Below, piece after piece: positions 28,347 to 37,292 of a stretch of DNA of 64,000 nt. The DNA comes from Neobacillus sp. CF12. GTDB lineage: Bacteria > Bacillota > Bacilli > Bacillales > Cytobacillaceae. The translations under genes were made by a program, and so were the position numbers. The DNA lies in NCBI RefSeq assembly GCF_030348765.1, contig NZ_JAUCEU010000007.1, positions 6,096,692 to 6,160,691 of the forward strand. Reading direction: 5' to 3'. How positions within the stretch are numbered: the first letter of the stretch is position 1; the number at the start of each line of letters is the position of its first letter. The notes under the pieces were generated by a model that saw nothing but the letters and a program-made list of their open reading frames with translations, was not told where the DNA came from and did not search any database.

Positions 28347-29651
28347 ATGAAGAAACAATTGCTTATACCACAGATTTTGTTTTCAGGTGTTATTAAGAAA
28401 GCAAAGAATGTAGAAAATAAAGATTCTAACTGGGAAATACCACTTGATACACTATTAGAACAAGTAAAAAAGCTTCCACCCATACTCAGTCAATTAAAAC
28501 AAAAAGACAGAGCAATCTTTACCTGGTTTTTAGTTGATGATTCTATCGATAAAAGAGGTATGCTCAAAATCGAAAAGCAATTAGAAGCCTTCATTGAGGA
28601 ATACATTGATGACTGGGAAGTCGAGGCGGTTTTGATACCCACTTCAGAGCATGCTGCATACGAGGATATTAGATTAGAAGTTGATATTCTGACCCATAAG
28701 CTGTTTAAGAGATTTCCTTTTGAACATTTTACACAGATAGTTGGTTTTGGTGATGTTGTACCATTCCAGGCTATTTTCCTTGAAGGCTTACAAAAATTTG
28801 GGGACAGGTATGCTAGTCTTTATTATGAGAATAACGAGCTGCATATCACTCATACAAATTCTGAACCAAATATACGAAATTGGGAAAGGGAATTTCGGGT
28901 ATTTATTATGGATCATGATTACCAAACGGCTTTGGAACTGCTTCGCGATGTTGAACAGACAAAAGAAGTGTTAGGGGTTAAATATCTACTTCAAATGATG
29001 ATTGATCGGTTTAATTTTGCATTTGAGGATGCATTTAACCATCTAATACAGGCCAGAGAAATGCTCTCCCACCCCTTATTAGAAGAGACGAGTGAAAAAT
29101 TATCCCTACTATTATCTCAGGATAATAAAACGCGGGATATTAACCGTATAGTTGAATTATACCGACAATTGGATGTTTATATCGATATTGACGATACTAC
29201 ATCTTTTTTAATTCGGTTCTATAGGGCGCGTGAAGCTATTTTATATTACCTATTACATCATGCACAGGTAGTCCCCTCTCCCGTTCAAAGTAAGAAAAAA
29301 TCAACCATCTATCAAGTAGTGGATGAACTTGAACATAAATATGACAATTGGGAAATTGATGGCATGTATGGTGCCTACTTTTACTTAAAAAGTCAAAACG
29401 TCGCCCAAACGTTAAATGTTCGAAATAAAAGTTTTATTGGACACTCACGAAAGGGTGTTGATAAGAAGCAACTTTGGCATTCCTACTTTGGAACATCCCA
29501 TGCAACAATGGAAAGAGCAAAAAAGCGCTTTTTTATGGATACCTCTTTGCTATTCAGAGATTTGGGAAATCCACTTGACGAAAATATTATGGACATTAAT
29601 CGAATGCTCATTCAGTTAGTTTCCACTATTCTCTTGAAAGGACAAAAGTAG
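28347..29651 (+). CDS. Csm6-like CARF-HEPN protein
   Basis: A 434-residue protein that fits a CARF-HEPN layout. The N-terminal 150 residues alternate strands and helices and include QIVGFGDVVPFQAIFLEGL, which looks like the CARF loop that binds cyclic oligonucleotides. The middle is helical. The C-terminal part has FYRAREAILYYLL and then the HEPN ribonuclease motif R-x6-H in VRNKSFIGHSRKGV (Arg359, His366). CARF-HEPN proteins such as Csm6 cut RNA when a cyclic oligoadenylate binds the CARF part. AGGAG precedes the ATG. It is two bases before a second protein of the same design. I see no CRISPR array or cas gene in the window. Family assignment is by motif and layout only. Confidence 0.6.
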   Translation: MKKQLLIPQILFSGVIKKAKNVENKDSNWEIPLDTLLEQVKKLPPILSQLKQKDRAIFTWFLVDDSIDKRGMLKIEKQLEAFIEEYIDDWEVEAVLIPTSEHAAYEDIRLEVDILTHKLFKRFPFEHFTQIVGFGDVVPFQAIFLEGLQKFGDRYASLYYENNELHITHTNSEPNIRNWEREFRVFIMDHDYQTALELLRDVEQTKEVLGVKYLLQMMIDRFNFAFEDAFNHLIQAREMLSHPLLEETSEKLSLLLSQDNKTRDINRIVELYRQLDVYIDIDDTTSFLIRFYRAREAILYYLLHHAQVVPSPVQSKKKSTIYQVVDELEHKYDNWEIDGMYGAYFYLKSQNVAQTLNVRNKSFIGHSRKGVDKKQLWHSYFGTSHATMERAKKRFFMDTSLLFRDLGNPLDENIMDINRMLIQLVSTILLKGQK

Positions 29652-29653
29652 AA

Positions 29654-30988
29654 ATGAAGGGGCTCATTATATATCGTTGGATAACAGGGAATGATTTTTT
29701 ACGTGTTATTCAAACCGTAATAAATACAGAAGAATTATGCAGGGATTTTGAAATCCTTATTTTTACCGATAAAGAAACGGATTTTCAAAAACAAGTGGAA
29801 GGATTAAATTTCAATTATATTGATTATTCCTTTACCCATTTGCTAGAACCGATAGAGGAGAGTGAAAATCTTACTATTAGAAAGAACCACATTGAGAATG
29901 TTATCAATAACATTGAAGATCGTTTTACGAAGGTTTATACATTCCTAACCGAAGGTAATCAAAGTTTTCAACATCTTTTATCACATGCACTGATGCAGCG
30001 TTTTCATCAAAAAGTTATCTTTCTAACGGGAAAAGGCGAAATGGCAGCTGAAAATCATGAATCGGAAGGTAAGGCACTTTCACAAAATCTTTATGAGCAT
30101 ATACACGAACTGGTTATTTCCGGAAACTTTACGGCTGCAAAAAAATTGATTACTTTCAATCATTTTAAAGACCAAAGGATTATTCATCTTCTTGATTTAG
30201 GGGAATATTTAAAAAGTTTACATATACCAAACCGTAACGGTACCATGTATTTCCAAATATTAAATGATGTACTAAAAACAATAAATGAAGAAAATGATCC
30301 AGAAGAAATAGAATATGTGGAACGAATCGAAGGTCTTTGGAAAAATGATCAAAAGGCATTCATTTTTTATCTACATAATTATGCGGATTTTTTATATAAG
30401 GAAAATGATTTAATCGATTTTATTGTTCTCTTTTATCGACTTGCAGAAGAAACACTTCTCTATTCGATTGGCTGGGATATTAATTGGAATACGAGTGATG
30501 AGCAGAGACAATTTTTTATACGCAAAAATGCATTGTATTCATTAAGAATACCTAGAACAGGAAACCTATCAAAACACTTCCATCGTTATATGAATGTATT
30601 AAAACAAGAAATTCGGTCTATTGAAGAAAGACAGCAGGTTAAGATTCGAAGGGATAAGTGTGTGGGCCTGGAACGTCTATCTGACCGCGATAAATATTTT
30701 GCTGAACTTTATCTATTCTTTAATAATAATAAATTGGAAGAATTTTTAGACCTGCGGCATGAGGGAGTAAGTGGCCATGGATTTGCTGATTTTACGAAGG
30801 AAGATTTTGAGAGAATACTTGGAGGATCACCTTTAGAAAAATTTAATCAAATCCTTACAATGCTTGAGTTAAATCCTGAGTTTTCTGTGTTTCGATTGGT
30901 GCAAAAGGCAATATTAGCATTGGTAGCATCCTATGAAATTGAACAATCCGAATTGGCTAAAAGTGAAGAAGAAGCTATTAATTATTAA
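29654..30988 (+). CDS. Csm6-like CARF-HEPN protein, second of pair
   Basis: A 444-residue paralogue of the preceding protein in layout. The N-terminus (KGLIIYRWITGND, then EILIFTDKETDF, then YTFLTEGNQSFQHLLSHAL) fits a CARF-type Rossmann domain. A helical middle follows, with FYRLAEETLLYSIG matching the FYRAREAILYYLL of its partner. The HEPN motif R-x6-H is in LRHEGVSGHGF (Arg368, His375). The start is two bases after the partner's stop, behind AAAGGA, so they are co-translated and may form a heterodimer. A bidirectional terminator follows. I infer an RNA-cleaving, ligand-controlled pair. Confidence 0.6.
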   Translation: MKGLIIYRWITGNDFLRVIQTVINTEELCRDFEILIFTDKETDFQKQVEGLNFNYIDYSFTHLLEPIEESENLTIRKNHIENVINNIEDRFTKVYTFLTEGNQSFQHLLSHALMQRFHQKVIFLTGKGEMAAENHESEGKALSQNLYEHIHELVISGNFTAAKKLITFNHFKDQRIIHLLDLGEYLKSLHIPNRNGTMYFQILNDVLKTINEENDPEEIEYVERIEGLWKNDQKAFIFYLHNYADFLYKENDLIDFIVLFYRLAEETLLYSIGWDINWNTSDEQRQFFIRKNALYSLRIPRTGNLSKHFHRYMNVLKQEIRSIEERQQVKIRRDKCVGLERLSDRDKYFAELYLFFNNNKLEEFLDLRHEGVSGHGFADFTKEDFERILGGSPLEKFNQILTMLELNPEFSVFRLVQKAILALVASYEIEQSELAKSEEEAINY

Positions 30989-31022
30989 CTAACATTACAA
31001 ACAAATACTGAAAGATGAAAAA

Positions 31023-31053
31023 AAGAACAGACTTTTTTCGAAAGTCTGTTCTT
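31023..31053. terminator. Bidirectional terminator
   Basis: AAGAACAGACTTT (31023-31035) pairs with AAAGTCTGTTCTT (31041-31053) over a five-base loop, between convergent genes. Confidence 0.85.
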
Positions 31054-31536
31054 CTAGTTTAATGCTGTTTTTAAGGCTTCGATGGCTGACATAACCCTTT
31101 GATTATTTTCTATCGTGTTCTTATGATTTCTTGCATGAAGCAGGACAGGTCGAATAGATTCAACAGATCGGCCGAATTCATTCATCCAATCATACCGAGG
31201 TACCATCCAGGTATGAAAATGATGGGTAGTATCTTCGTTGTAAAAGTAATAAACATACTCAATTCCTAAAACTCTACGCTGAGCCTCTCTAATTCTCGTC
31301 ATAACATTTATGTAATCCAATCTTTCTTCGTCTGTAAGTTCATCTAAGCATTTTACATGTCTTTTTGATGCAAGGATGACCAGCCCTTCAATTGGGTAAG
31401 CAACATCTTGATGAGCGTGGAAATATTCAGTTTCAAGAATAACGCCGCCATCCGGCTCAATCAATCCACTAGTTAAGGCACAACTTAAACATTCGACTTC
31501 TACAGTTTTCCCACTTGATAATGTTAACTTTCTCAT
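31054..31536 (-). CDS. HIT-family protein
   Basis: A 160-residue member of the histidine-triad superfamily (nucleotide hydrolases and transferases). The N-terminal ECLSCALTSG resembles the zinc-type CxxC of HIT proteins. The triad reads HFHTWMVPR: His106 and His108 stand where the first and catalytic second His belong, but Trp110 replaces the third. Many HIT proteins hydrolyse adenosine phosphoramidates or dinucleoside polyphosphates. The changed last residue suggests an altered activity. The stop abuts the terminator stem. Confidence 0.8.
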   Translation of the reverse strand: MRKLTLSSGKTVEVECLSCALTSGLIEPDGGVILETEYFHAHQDVAYPIEGLVILASKRHVKCLDELTDEERLDYINVMTRIREAQRRVLGIEYVYYFYNEDTTHHFHTWMVPRYDWMNEFGRSVESIRPVLLHARNHKNTIENNQRVMSAIEALKTALN

Positions 31537-31645
31537 CCCTATTCCCCCTCAAAAGTATCCTGAATTATCTTACAACATCATACGAAAAAAGAATAGTTTA
31601 AACACTAAATGCAGAATCTAACACTAAAAAAAGCGGTGGGATTGT

Positions 31646-32479
31646 ATGATTTTTGGCTGTCATGTAAGTATTAGGAACGGTTATTCAGGTGCGGCAAAAC
31701 GCGCTGCTTCTTACGGCGCTTCTGCTTTTCAATATTTTCCTAAAAACCCACGAAGTCTTTCGGTAAAGGATTTTGACCGCGGTGATGCTGCGAGTTGTAA
31801 AGAGTTTTGCCAGGAGTATGGTATTGTTTCGGTGGCTCATACTCCATACTCAACGAGTCTATCTCCTTCCGAGGATAAAAAGGAATTAACGATTGCATCG
31901 TTATTAAATGATCTAGAAATTGCAGACGCCTGCGGTTCGATTGGTGTGGTTGTCCATTTCGGCAGTCAAATCAGCAAAACTGACCCACTCGCTAGTTATC
32001 ATCTAATGCTTGAAATGCTTAATGCAGTCCTAAGTCAATGGGACGGCGAATGTTTGCTATTAATCGAAAATAACGCTGGTACAAAAGGGGCTCTTGGAAC
32101 AACTTTTGAAGAATTAGTCCAGATTAGACATTTGGCTGATTATCCAGAGAAAATCGGGTTTTGCCTCGACACTTGTCATATGTTCGCAAGTGGACTTTGG
32201 AATGGAGAAAATACAGAAGAATTTTTTACCCAAGGTCAAGAACTTGCTTACTTTGAACATCTAAAAATCATTCACCTCAATAATTCAAAATATCCAACGT
32301 GTTCGAAGAAGGATCGTCATGCAAACATCTTCCAAAATGGTCTAATCAAAGAGGAATCTTTAAAAGGTATCGTCACGTCGCCGATCGTAAAACATATCCC
32401 ATTTGTGTTAGAAACACCTGATGATGAAGGCATTACCCATAAGGAAGAAATCGAACAGCTCTATGAAAAATGGAGATAG
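31646..32479 (+). CDS. Endonuclease IV (AP endonuclease family 2)
   Basis: A 277-residue TIM-barrel endonuclease that incises DNA at abasic sites and oxidised 3' ends. The three-zinc ligands are visible in order: AHTPYS, VVHFGS, LIENNAG, CLDTCHMFASG, IHLNNSK, DRHANI and VLETPDDEG. All are in place, so activity is likely. It is a little shorter than B. subtilis YqfS (297) and may be a second copy. There is no strong ribosome site, only a purine-rich AGCGGTGGG before ATG 31646. Spore-formers use such enzymes to repair DNA after dormancy. Confidence 0.9.
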   Translation: MIFGCHVSIRNGYSGAAKRAASYGASAFQYFPKNPRSLSVKDFDRGDAASCKEFCQEYGIVSVAHTPYSTSLSPSEDKKELTIASLLNDLEIADACGSIGVVVHFGSQISKTDPLASYHLMLEMLNAVLSQWDGECLLLIENNAGTKGALGTTFEELVQIRHLADYPEKIGFCLDTCHMFASGLWNGENTEEFFTQGQELAYFEHLKIIHLNNSKYPTCSKKDRHANIFQNGLIKEESLKGIVTSPIVKHIPFVLETPDDEGITHKEEIEQLYEKWR

Positions 32480-32538
32480 TTTAATTTTACCAATGAATAT
32501 ATAATTAAAGGTAAAAGTAAACATATTGGCAGGGATAG

Positions 32539-33267
32539 ATGATGAAACAAATGAAAAAAGGACAAATTTTATCTGAACGTTTTGAGGTGGCCTTTAATCA
32601 AGTGCACGATGCCATGAAGGATATTGTCAAAATTAATGATGATAGATTTGTAGTATTAGTCAAGGTTGGCGCGAAGAAATATCAAGTCATTGAAACATTT
32701 AAAAAGGATTTAGAGCAATATGCAAAACTGCGAAACGCTATTGTCCATGAAAAAATGGAAGTCGGATATTATATCGCTGAACCGAATGCGAAAGTGGTCG
32801 AGCATATTGAGAAAATCGCGAATGTGTTTAATCGCCCTATTTATGCTTTATCGATTGCAACCAAGAAAGTCCTCTACTTTGATTATAATGACAGCATTCT
32901 TAAGGTGACAGAAGCAATTCGTCAGTATAACTATTCGAAATTTCCGATATATAAGAACAAAGAATTCATTGGACTGTTAACAGCAGGATCCATTGTAAAA
33001 TGGATGGCACAGAATATGGTGAGCAGTTCTGTAAATTTAGCTGATACACATATTTTTGATATTATGAAATACGAAAAAGATCACCCGATTGAATTTGTGG
33101 CGAAAAGCACAAATATATTTGATGTAGAAACTATTTTTGGTAAATCACATAAAGTGAAGAAGAAGTTAGAAGCTTTGATAATTACTGAGAACGGAAAAAA
33201 AGACGAGGTTCCACTTGGTATTATTACACCTTGGGACTTAATTGATATTGACTATGCTGTGGATTAA
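32539..33267 (+). CDS. HEPN-like and CBS-pair fusion protein
   Basis: A 242-residue protein in two parts. Residues about 12-90 are mostly helical and end in YAKLRNAIVHEKMEVG, with the R-N-x3-H motif of HEPN domains. Residues about 95-240 form a tandem CBS pair, with LSIATKKVLYFDYNDSIL, FPIYKNKEFIGLLTA and PLGIITPWDLI as the recurring strands. CBS pairs bind adenine nucleotides or c-di-AMP, so the fusion looks like a nucleotide-sensing HEPN protein. AGGGA precedes the ATG. A strong terminator follows at once. Function unknown; many HEPN proteins of this kind are RNases or antitoxin partners. Confidence 0.6.
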   Translation: MMKQMKKGQILSERFEVAFNQVHDAMKDIVKINDDRFVVLVKVGAKKYQVIETFKKDLEQYAKLRNAIVHEKMEVGYYIAEPNAKVVEHIEKIANVFNRPIYALSIATKKVLYFDYNDSILKVTEAIRQYNYSKFPIYKNKEFIGLLTAGSIVKWMAQNMVSSSVNLADTHIFDIMKYEKDHPIEFVAKSTNIFDVETIFGKSHKVKKKLEALIITENGKKDEVPLGIITPWDLIDIDYAVD

Positions 33268-33311
33268 TAAAGAGAGGAGCATACCGAATTAGGTATGCTC
33301 CTCTCTTTATT
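33266..33311 (+). terminator. Long intrinsic terminator
   Basis: A 20-bp perfect stem (33266-33285 with 33292-33311), loop GAATTA. The left arm starts in the stop codon of the HEPN-CBS gene. Tail T-residues are few, so it may act mainly by its stem. Confidence 0.7.
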
Positions 33312-33461
33312 GTCCAGCTACAGCGCCTAGGGGCTCTCAGGTCTAAGCCAATCCGTCAAGAAGGTAAAAAGCAACCTTCTCGCCGGTTGGTCTTATGCCT
33401 GTCGCCCCTGGGAAAAAATGAACTGCTTTTTTCCTTGGACAAGGCGCTTCCGCTTTTCCTA
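33312..33461. repeat. Dispersed Bacillus-type intergenic repeat
   Basis: About 150 bases opening GTCCAGCTACAGCGCCTAG and closing AAGGCGCTTCCGCTTTTCC. These ends are typical of a repeat scattered between genes in Bacillus relatives. AGCGCCT (33322-33328) and AGGCGCT (33442-33448) are complementary, and an inner hairpin AGAAGGT/ACCTTCT is nested, so the whole element can fold. It ends at the stop codon of the next minus-strand gene. Identification is from memory of such repeats, not from a search. Confidence 0.6.
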
Positions 33462-34199
33462 TTATGGCATATCATCAAAGTTAAATTCACTCAATTGGTC
33501 CATATGGCTGGCAATCATTGCGATGATGGTGCTTGCTTCTTCTTTGCTGAAAATGAAATGGGATTCGTCTTTAATTAGTTCATCATCGGTTGTCCAAATT
33601 CGGTTAATTCGTTTCAGGACACCGTCACCTGTTTCCGGAACAACCCCAAATTGATAAGTCACTTCGACTTCATCTTCATGCTTGAAAGCAGTTACCTCAG
33701 GAGTATTCCATTCCACATCGATTTCTTCAAAAATATCATCATCATTAACCTGCTCAGCCTCATAATACTCGACACCATCGTCATCGGCCATTTCATAACA
33801 GTCTTCACTGTCTTCATACACATCGTCTGACATTAAGTAGACACCATCATCACTGTAATGATCATCATCATTCATATAATCATGAAGACTAGCGTGTACT
33901 TCATCGATTATTTCTTCTATGTCCGAAAGGATGACTTTAGCAGTATGCCCACTGTCAACATCAAAGGTATCGATGTAAAATTCTTCGTTCCCAGGATCAA
34001 AGAACAATGTGCAAAAATAGTCTCTATCGACATCTTTGGTATTAACATCTTCTGTTTCTACAAAAAACTCGATCCTCGGGTGTTTGGCAGCTCTTTCAAT
34101 TGACATTTGACCGACCTGATCATATTCTTCACAAATCGATTCCAGGTGATCTTGAAGCTCGCCACAAACTCTGTCAAACCATTCTAACGACATTAACAT
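33462..34199 (-). CDS. Acidic hypothetical protein
   Basis: A 245-residue cytosolic protein with a very acidic middle (about 105-165) rich in Asp and Tyr (MNDDDHYSDDG, ADDDGVEYYEAEQVND). The N-terminal 100 residues look like an alpha/beta fold (RIEFFVETED, FCTLFFDPGNEEFYIDTFD) and the C-terminus like helices (FSKEEASTIIAMIASHMD). GAAAGGATGGG precedes the ATG. It has no motif I recognise. It resembles conserved Bacillus proteins of unknown function. The stop lies at the edge of the dispersed repeat. Confidence 0.8.
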   Translation of the reverse strand: MLMSLEWFDRVCGELQDHLESICEEYDQVGQMSIERAAKHPRIEFFVETEDVNTKDVDRDYFCTLFFDPGNEEFYIDTFDVDSGHTAKVILSDIEEIIDEVHASLHDYMNDDDHYSDDGVYLMSDDVYEDSEDCYEMADDDGVEYYEAEQVNDDDIFEEIDVEWNTPEVTAFKHEDEVEVTYQFGVVPETGDGVLKRINRIWTTDDELIKDESHFIFSKEEASTIIAMIASHMDQLSEFNFDDMP

Positions 34200-34355
34200 C
34201 CCATCCTTTCAAGGGTAATCGAAGTTATTATCTCCAACATGGTTGTAAATATGTTTATTCCATGCATTTTTGTAAAAACATGGATTTTTCTGTCTTCTTG
34301 AATGGGTAAAATGATATAATGTGACCAACAATGTGAACTGTGATGGAGGGGTACC

Positions 34356-37292
34356 ATGAATTCGTTAGTTAATAAGCTAAACCAAATCTGTACTCAATTT
34401 CTTATAAAAGAGAAAATTGTTATCGTGGATTCCTTTGAAATCGGAGAACAAATCAACGAAGCTTTTATCAAAGCAGGCTATCGCGGGATCAATCTAAAGT
34501 TTAAGACTTTACATAATCTGGCTATGAATTTAGCGGAATTGAATAGTGAACATCCAATAAAAGTACTAGATGGGACTGTCGGCGTCCATTTTACATACAC
34601 GATTCTGAAGGAATTAAAGAATCAAGGGAAACTCACTTATTTTTCAGGTATGGAGATTACTCCATCTTTTAGTCATGCTATATATTCGACCATTCAGACC
34701 CTAAGGCTTGCAGGTTACAATGCGGAAACTCTAAAAAAAGAGGCTTTCTTAGCGTCTGAAAAAGCGGATGATTTAGTTGAGATTCTATCTGAATACGAAA
34801 ACTTACTTGTTGCCAATCAGTTTACCGATATAGCATCAATCCTCACAACTGCCATTGAATTTGCACAAAGGAATGAAAAGGCGGTCTTTATCCTACAATC
34901 CAATTTGCATCTAAGTCATCTTGAAGAACAGTTTCTAAGTAAGATTTTACCCGAAGGTTCATTCAAACTTCCTCTTGCACCTGTTTTAGGGGTAAATATT
35001 CCTGAGAGACCTAGCTTATCTTCGATATCCTGGGGAGAGCCAACACCGTTAAGCTACCTTTATCAATTTGATGAAGCAGGCGATAAATATGAAGGTTTAG
35101 AGATCTTCACCTCAAAAACCGAGGAACTCGAAGTAAAACATGTATTCGAAAAAATAAAAGCCTCAAAAGCACCACTTGATGATTGTGTTGTTTACTATAC
35201 AAATGCTGATTCTTACATAACACCATTTTTCCACTTGGCACAAAAACTTAATATTCCAATTACATTTGGAGATGGGTTACCAGTCTCATTTAGCCGGCCA
35301 GGGCGGTTGGTGTCCGGATTGATCTCTTGGATTCAGTCAAATTATAGTGTTCAAACCTTTATTGGTTTACTTAATGAAGGGTTAATTGATCTCGGTGAAG
35401 ATACACCCTCAAAATCGAAGATCAGCAGAGTGCTTCGAGAGTTACAGATTGGTTGGTCGCAGAATCGTTACAATTCAATACTTGAAAAGGAAATGGAACG
35501 ATTAAAGGAAAGTGAGAGTCCTTCTATTGAAATCATGTGGTTACATCAATGGTTTTCGAAGATTTTTAAAAAGCTTCCAGAATTCAATGAATCCATAAAT
35601 TTTAAAAAATGTTTAGCGGCTATTGCCTATTTTATAAAGAATTATAGTAAAAGCAGTTCGTCACTCGATGAAGTTTCAAAAGCTACCCTTTTGGAAATAA
35701 TCAAAAAAATCGTTCCCTATAGTGATGAGGAACTTTCAATGCATGTTTTGTTTGAAAAAATCAATGACTTGCTGCTCTCAATCAGGGTAAATCAGTCACG
35801 TCCAAAACCAGGACATCTCCATGTTACTTCTTATAAAAGAGGTGTATACAACAGTACGGCAAATGTATTTTTCGTTGGACTTGATAATCGGAAGTTTCCA
35901 GGAAATTCGGGAGAGGATCCATTGCTGCTTGATACTGAGCGTATTGCACTAGGAAACAAGTTGCCTTTACTTCGTGATAGGGGTATGGAAAATACATATA
36001 TGCTTCTGCAAGCTCTAGCGCATTCAACAGGTTCTGTTACAGTAAGCTATTGTGATTTTTCCATTCATGATAATCGAGTAGTAAATCCTGCATATGTAAT
36101 CTTACAATGCTATCGGATGGTTAGTGGCAATAAAGACGCAGAATTCAAAGACTTAAAATCATATTCCTCTAAGCTTACTGCGAGTGAGATCTTTGAGGAT
36201 AAAGATTATTGGAATGAAAAGTTAGTACAGGATATTCCAACAAAACTTAACCAAGGAATTCTAAATCATTTTAAAAATGTGAAAGAAGGTCTTTCAGCGG
36301 AAATCGCTCGTTATTCCGAAAGCTATTCCGAATTTGATGGATTCATACAAATTGAAGCAGACCATGATCCAAGTACCAATCAGGAAAAGAAAATGAGCGC
36401 TGGAAAACTTGAGACACTTGCTAGATGCCCGTATTCTTACTTCCTCAAAGAGGTATTAAGGGTGAGGCCAATCGAAGAGGTTTCGTATGATGCGAATAAA
36501 TGGCTGGACCCGGCAACCCGTGGAAGTCTGCTTCACAGCATTTTTGAAAGGTTTTATAAGGAAATTACACAACAAAACGTTAAACCCACCTACGCCTTAC
36601 ATTACGATAATATCATGGCCATTGCGGTAAACCTGATCGAAAAAGAAAAAGAAATACTGCCACCGCCGAATGACCGCATTTTTAAGCGGGAAGTAAATGA
36701 TATCTTGGTTTGCTGCGATATCTTCCTTAAGGAAGAAGAGATTCATGGCGAGAACTATCGACCGCTTCATTTCGAATATTCATTTGGAATCGGAGATACT
36801 GATCCAGCGATTATTACTCTTCCATCAGGAGAAGTGAAGGTTTCAGGGATTATTGACCGTGTTGATCAATCCCTTGATGGCAGGTACCATATTATTGACT
36901 ATAAAACTGGAAGTACCTATGGCTATGAGAAAAATAAAGCCTTTAAAGGCGGACGTCAGCTGCAGCATATGATTTATGCGTTAGCGATTGAGCAGCATTT
37001 AAATCTTGGTGAGGGTGCTGTAGAGGAAAGTTCATATTACTTTCCGACTATGAAGGGATTGGCCCAGCGATTTACGAGGAAGCAGGATGTTACATTACGA
37101 GCGAATGGTTTAGATATTTTGGAAAAGTTAATTGATGTCATTAAAAATGGACATTTTGAAATGACAGACGATGAAAATGATTGTAAGTTTTGTGAATACA
37201 AGTTGGTTTGCCGTCGCCACTTTTATGATAAAGATGCCCTTGAGCGAAAGCAGTCCAATCAAAAGCTAAAAGGGGTTCGTGCATATGACTAA
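34356..37292 (+). CDS. AddB-like nuclease with PD-(D/E)XK domain
   Basis: A 978-residue AddB-like subunit. The C-terminal PD-(D/E)XK nuclease has GIIDRVDQSLDG, YHIIDYKTG and QLQHMIYALAIE. Four Cys fit an AddB-type iron-sulphur cluster: Cys691 in ARCPYSYFL, then Cys943, Cys946 and Cys952 in CKFCEYKLVC. The first 60 residues show no Walker A loop, whereas housekeeping AddB (about 1,160 residues) has one. So the helicase part is probably only structural. GGAGGGG precedes ATG 34356. It overlaps the helicase gene by eight bases and should form one complex with it for processing DNA ends. It may be a second AddAB-like system. Confidence 0.85.
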   Translation: MNSLVNKLNQICTQFLIKEKIVIVDSFEIGEQINEAFIKAGYRGINLKFKTLHNLAMNLAELNSEHPIKVLDGTVGVHFTYTILKELKNQGKLTYFSGMEITPSFSHAIYSTIQTLRLAGYNAETLKKEAFLASEKADDLVEILSEYENLLVANQFTDIASILTTAIEFAQRNEKAVFILQSNLHLSHLEEQFLSKILPEGSFKLPLAPVLGVNIPERPSLSSISWGEPTPLSYLYQFDEAGDKYEGLEIFTSKTEELEVKHVFEKIKASKAPLDDCVVYYTNADSYITPFFHLAQKLNIPITFGDGLPVSFSRPGRLVSGLISWIQSNYSVQTFIGLLNEGLIDLGEDTPSKSKISRVLRELQIGWSQNRYNSILEKEMERLKESESPSIEIMWLHQWFSKIFKKLPEFNESINFKKCLAAIAYFIKNYSKSSSSLDEVSKATLLEIIKKIVPYSDEELSMHVLFEKINDLLLSIRVNQSRPKPGHLHVTSYKRGVYNSTANVFFVGLDNRKFPGNSGEDPLLLDTERIALGNKLPLLRDRGMENTYMLLQALAHSTGSVTVSYCDFSIHDNRVVNPAYVILQCYRMVSGNKDAEFKDLKSYSSKLTASEIFEDKDYWNEKLVQDIPTKLNQGILNHFKNVKEGLSAEIARYSESYSEFDGFIQIEADHDPSTNQEKKMSAGKLETLARCPYSYFLKEVLRVRPIEEVSYDANKWLDPATRGSLLHSIFERFYKEITQQNVKPTYALHYDNIMAIAVNLIEKEKEILPPPNDRIFKREVNDILVCCDIFLKEEEIHGENYRPLHFEYSFGIGDTDPAIITLPSGEVKVSGIIDRVDQSLDGRYHIIDYKTGSTYGYEKNKAFKGGRQLQHMIYALAIEQHLNLGEGAVEESSYYFPTMKGLAQRFTRKQDVTLRANGLDILEKLIDVIKNGHFEMTDDENDCKFCEYKLVCRRHFYDKDALERKQSNQKLKGVRAYD

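Noticed and set aside
28245..31053. CRISPR array or cas genes next to the CARF-HEPN pair
   Set aside because: I saw no direct repeats with spacers and no Cas10, Cas7 or Cas1/2-like sequence in the window.
33387..33654. Short plus-strand open frames in the repeat
   Set aside because: They lie in the repeat and antisense to the acidic protein and have no ribosome site.
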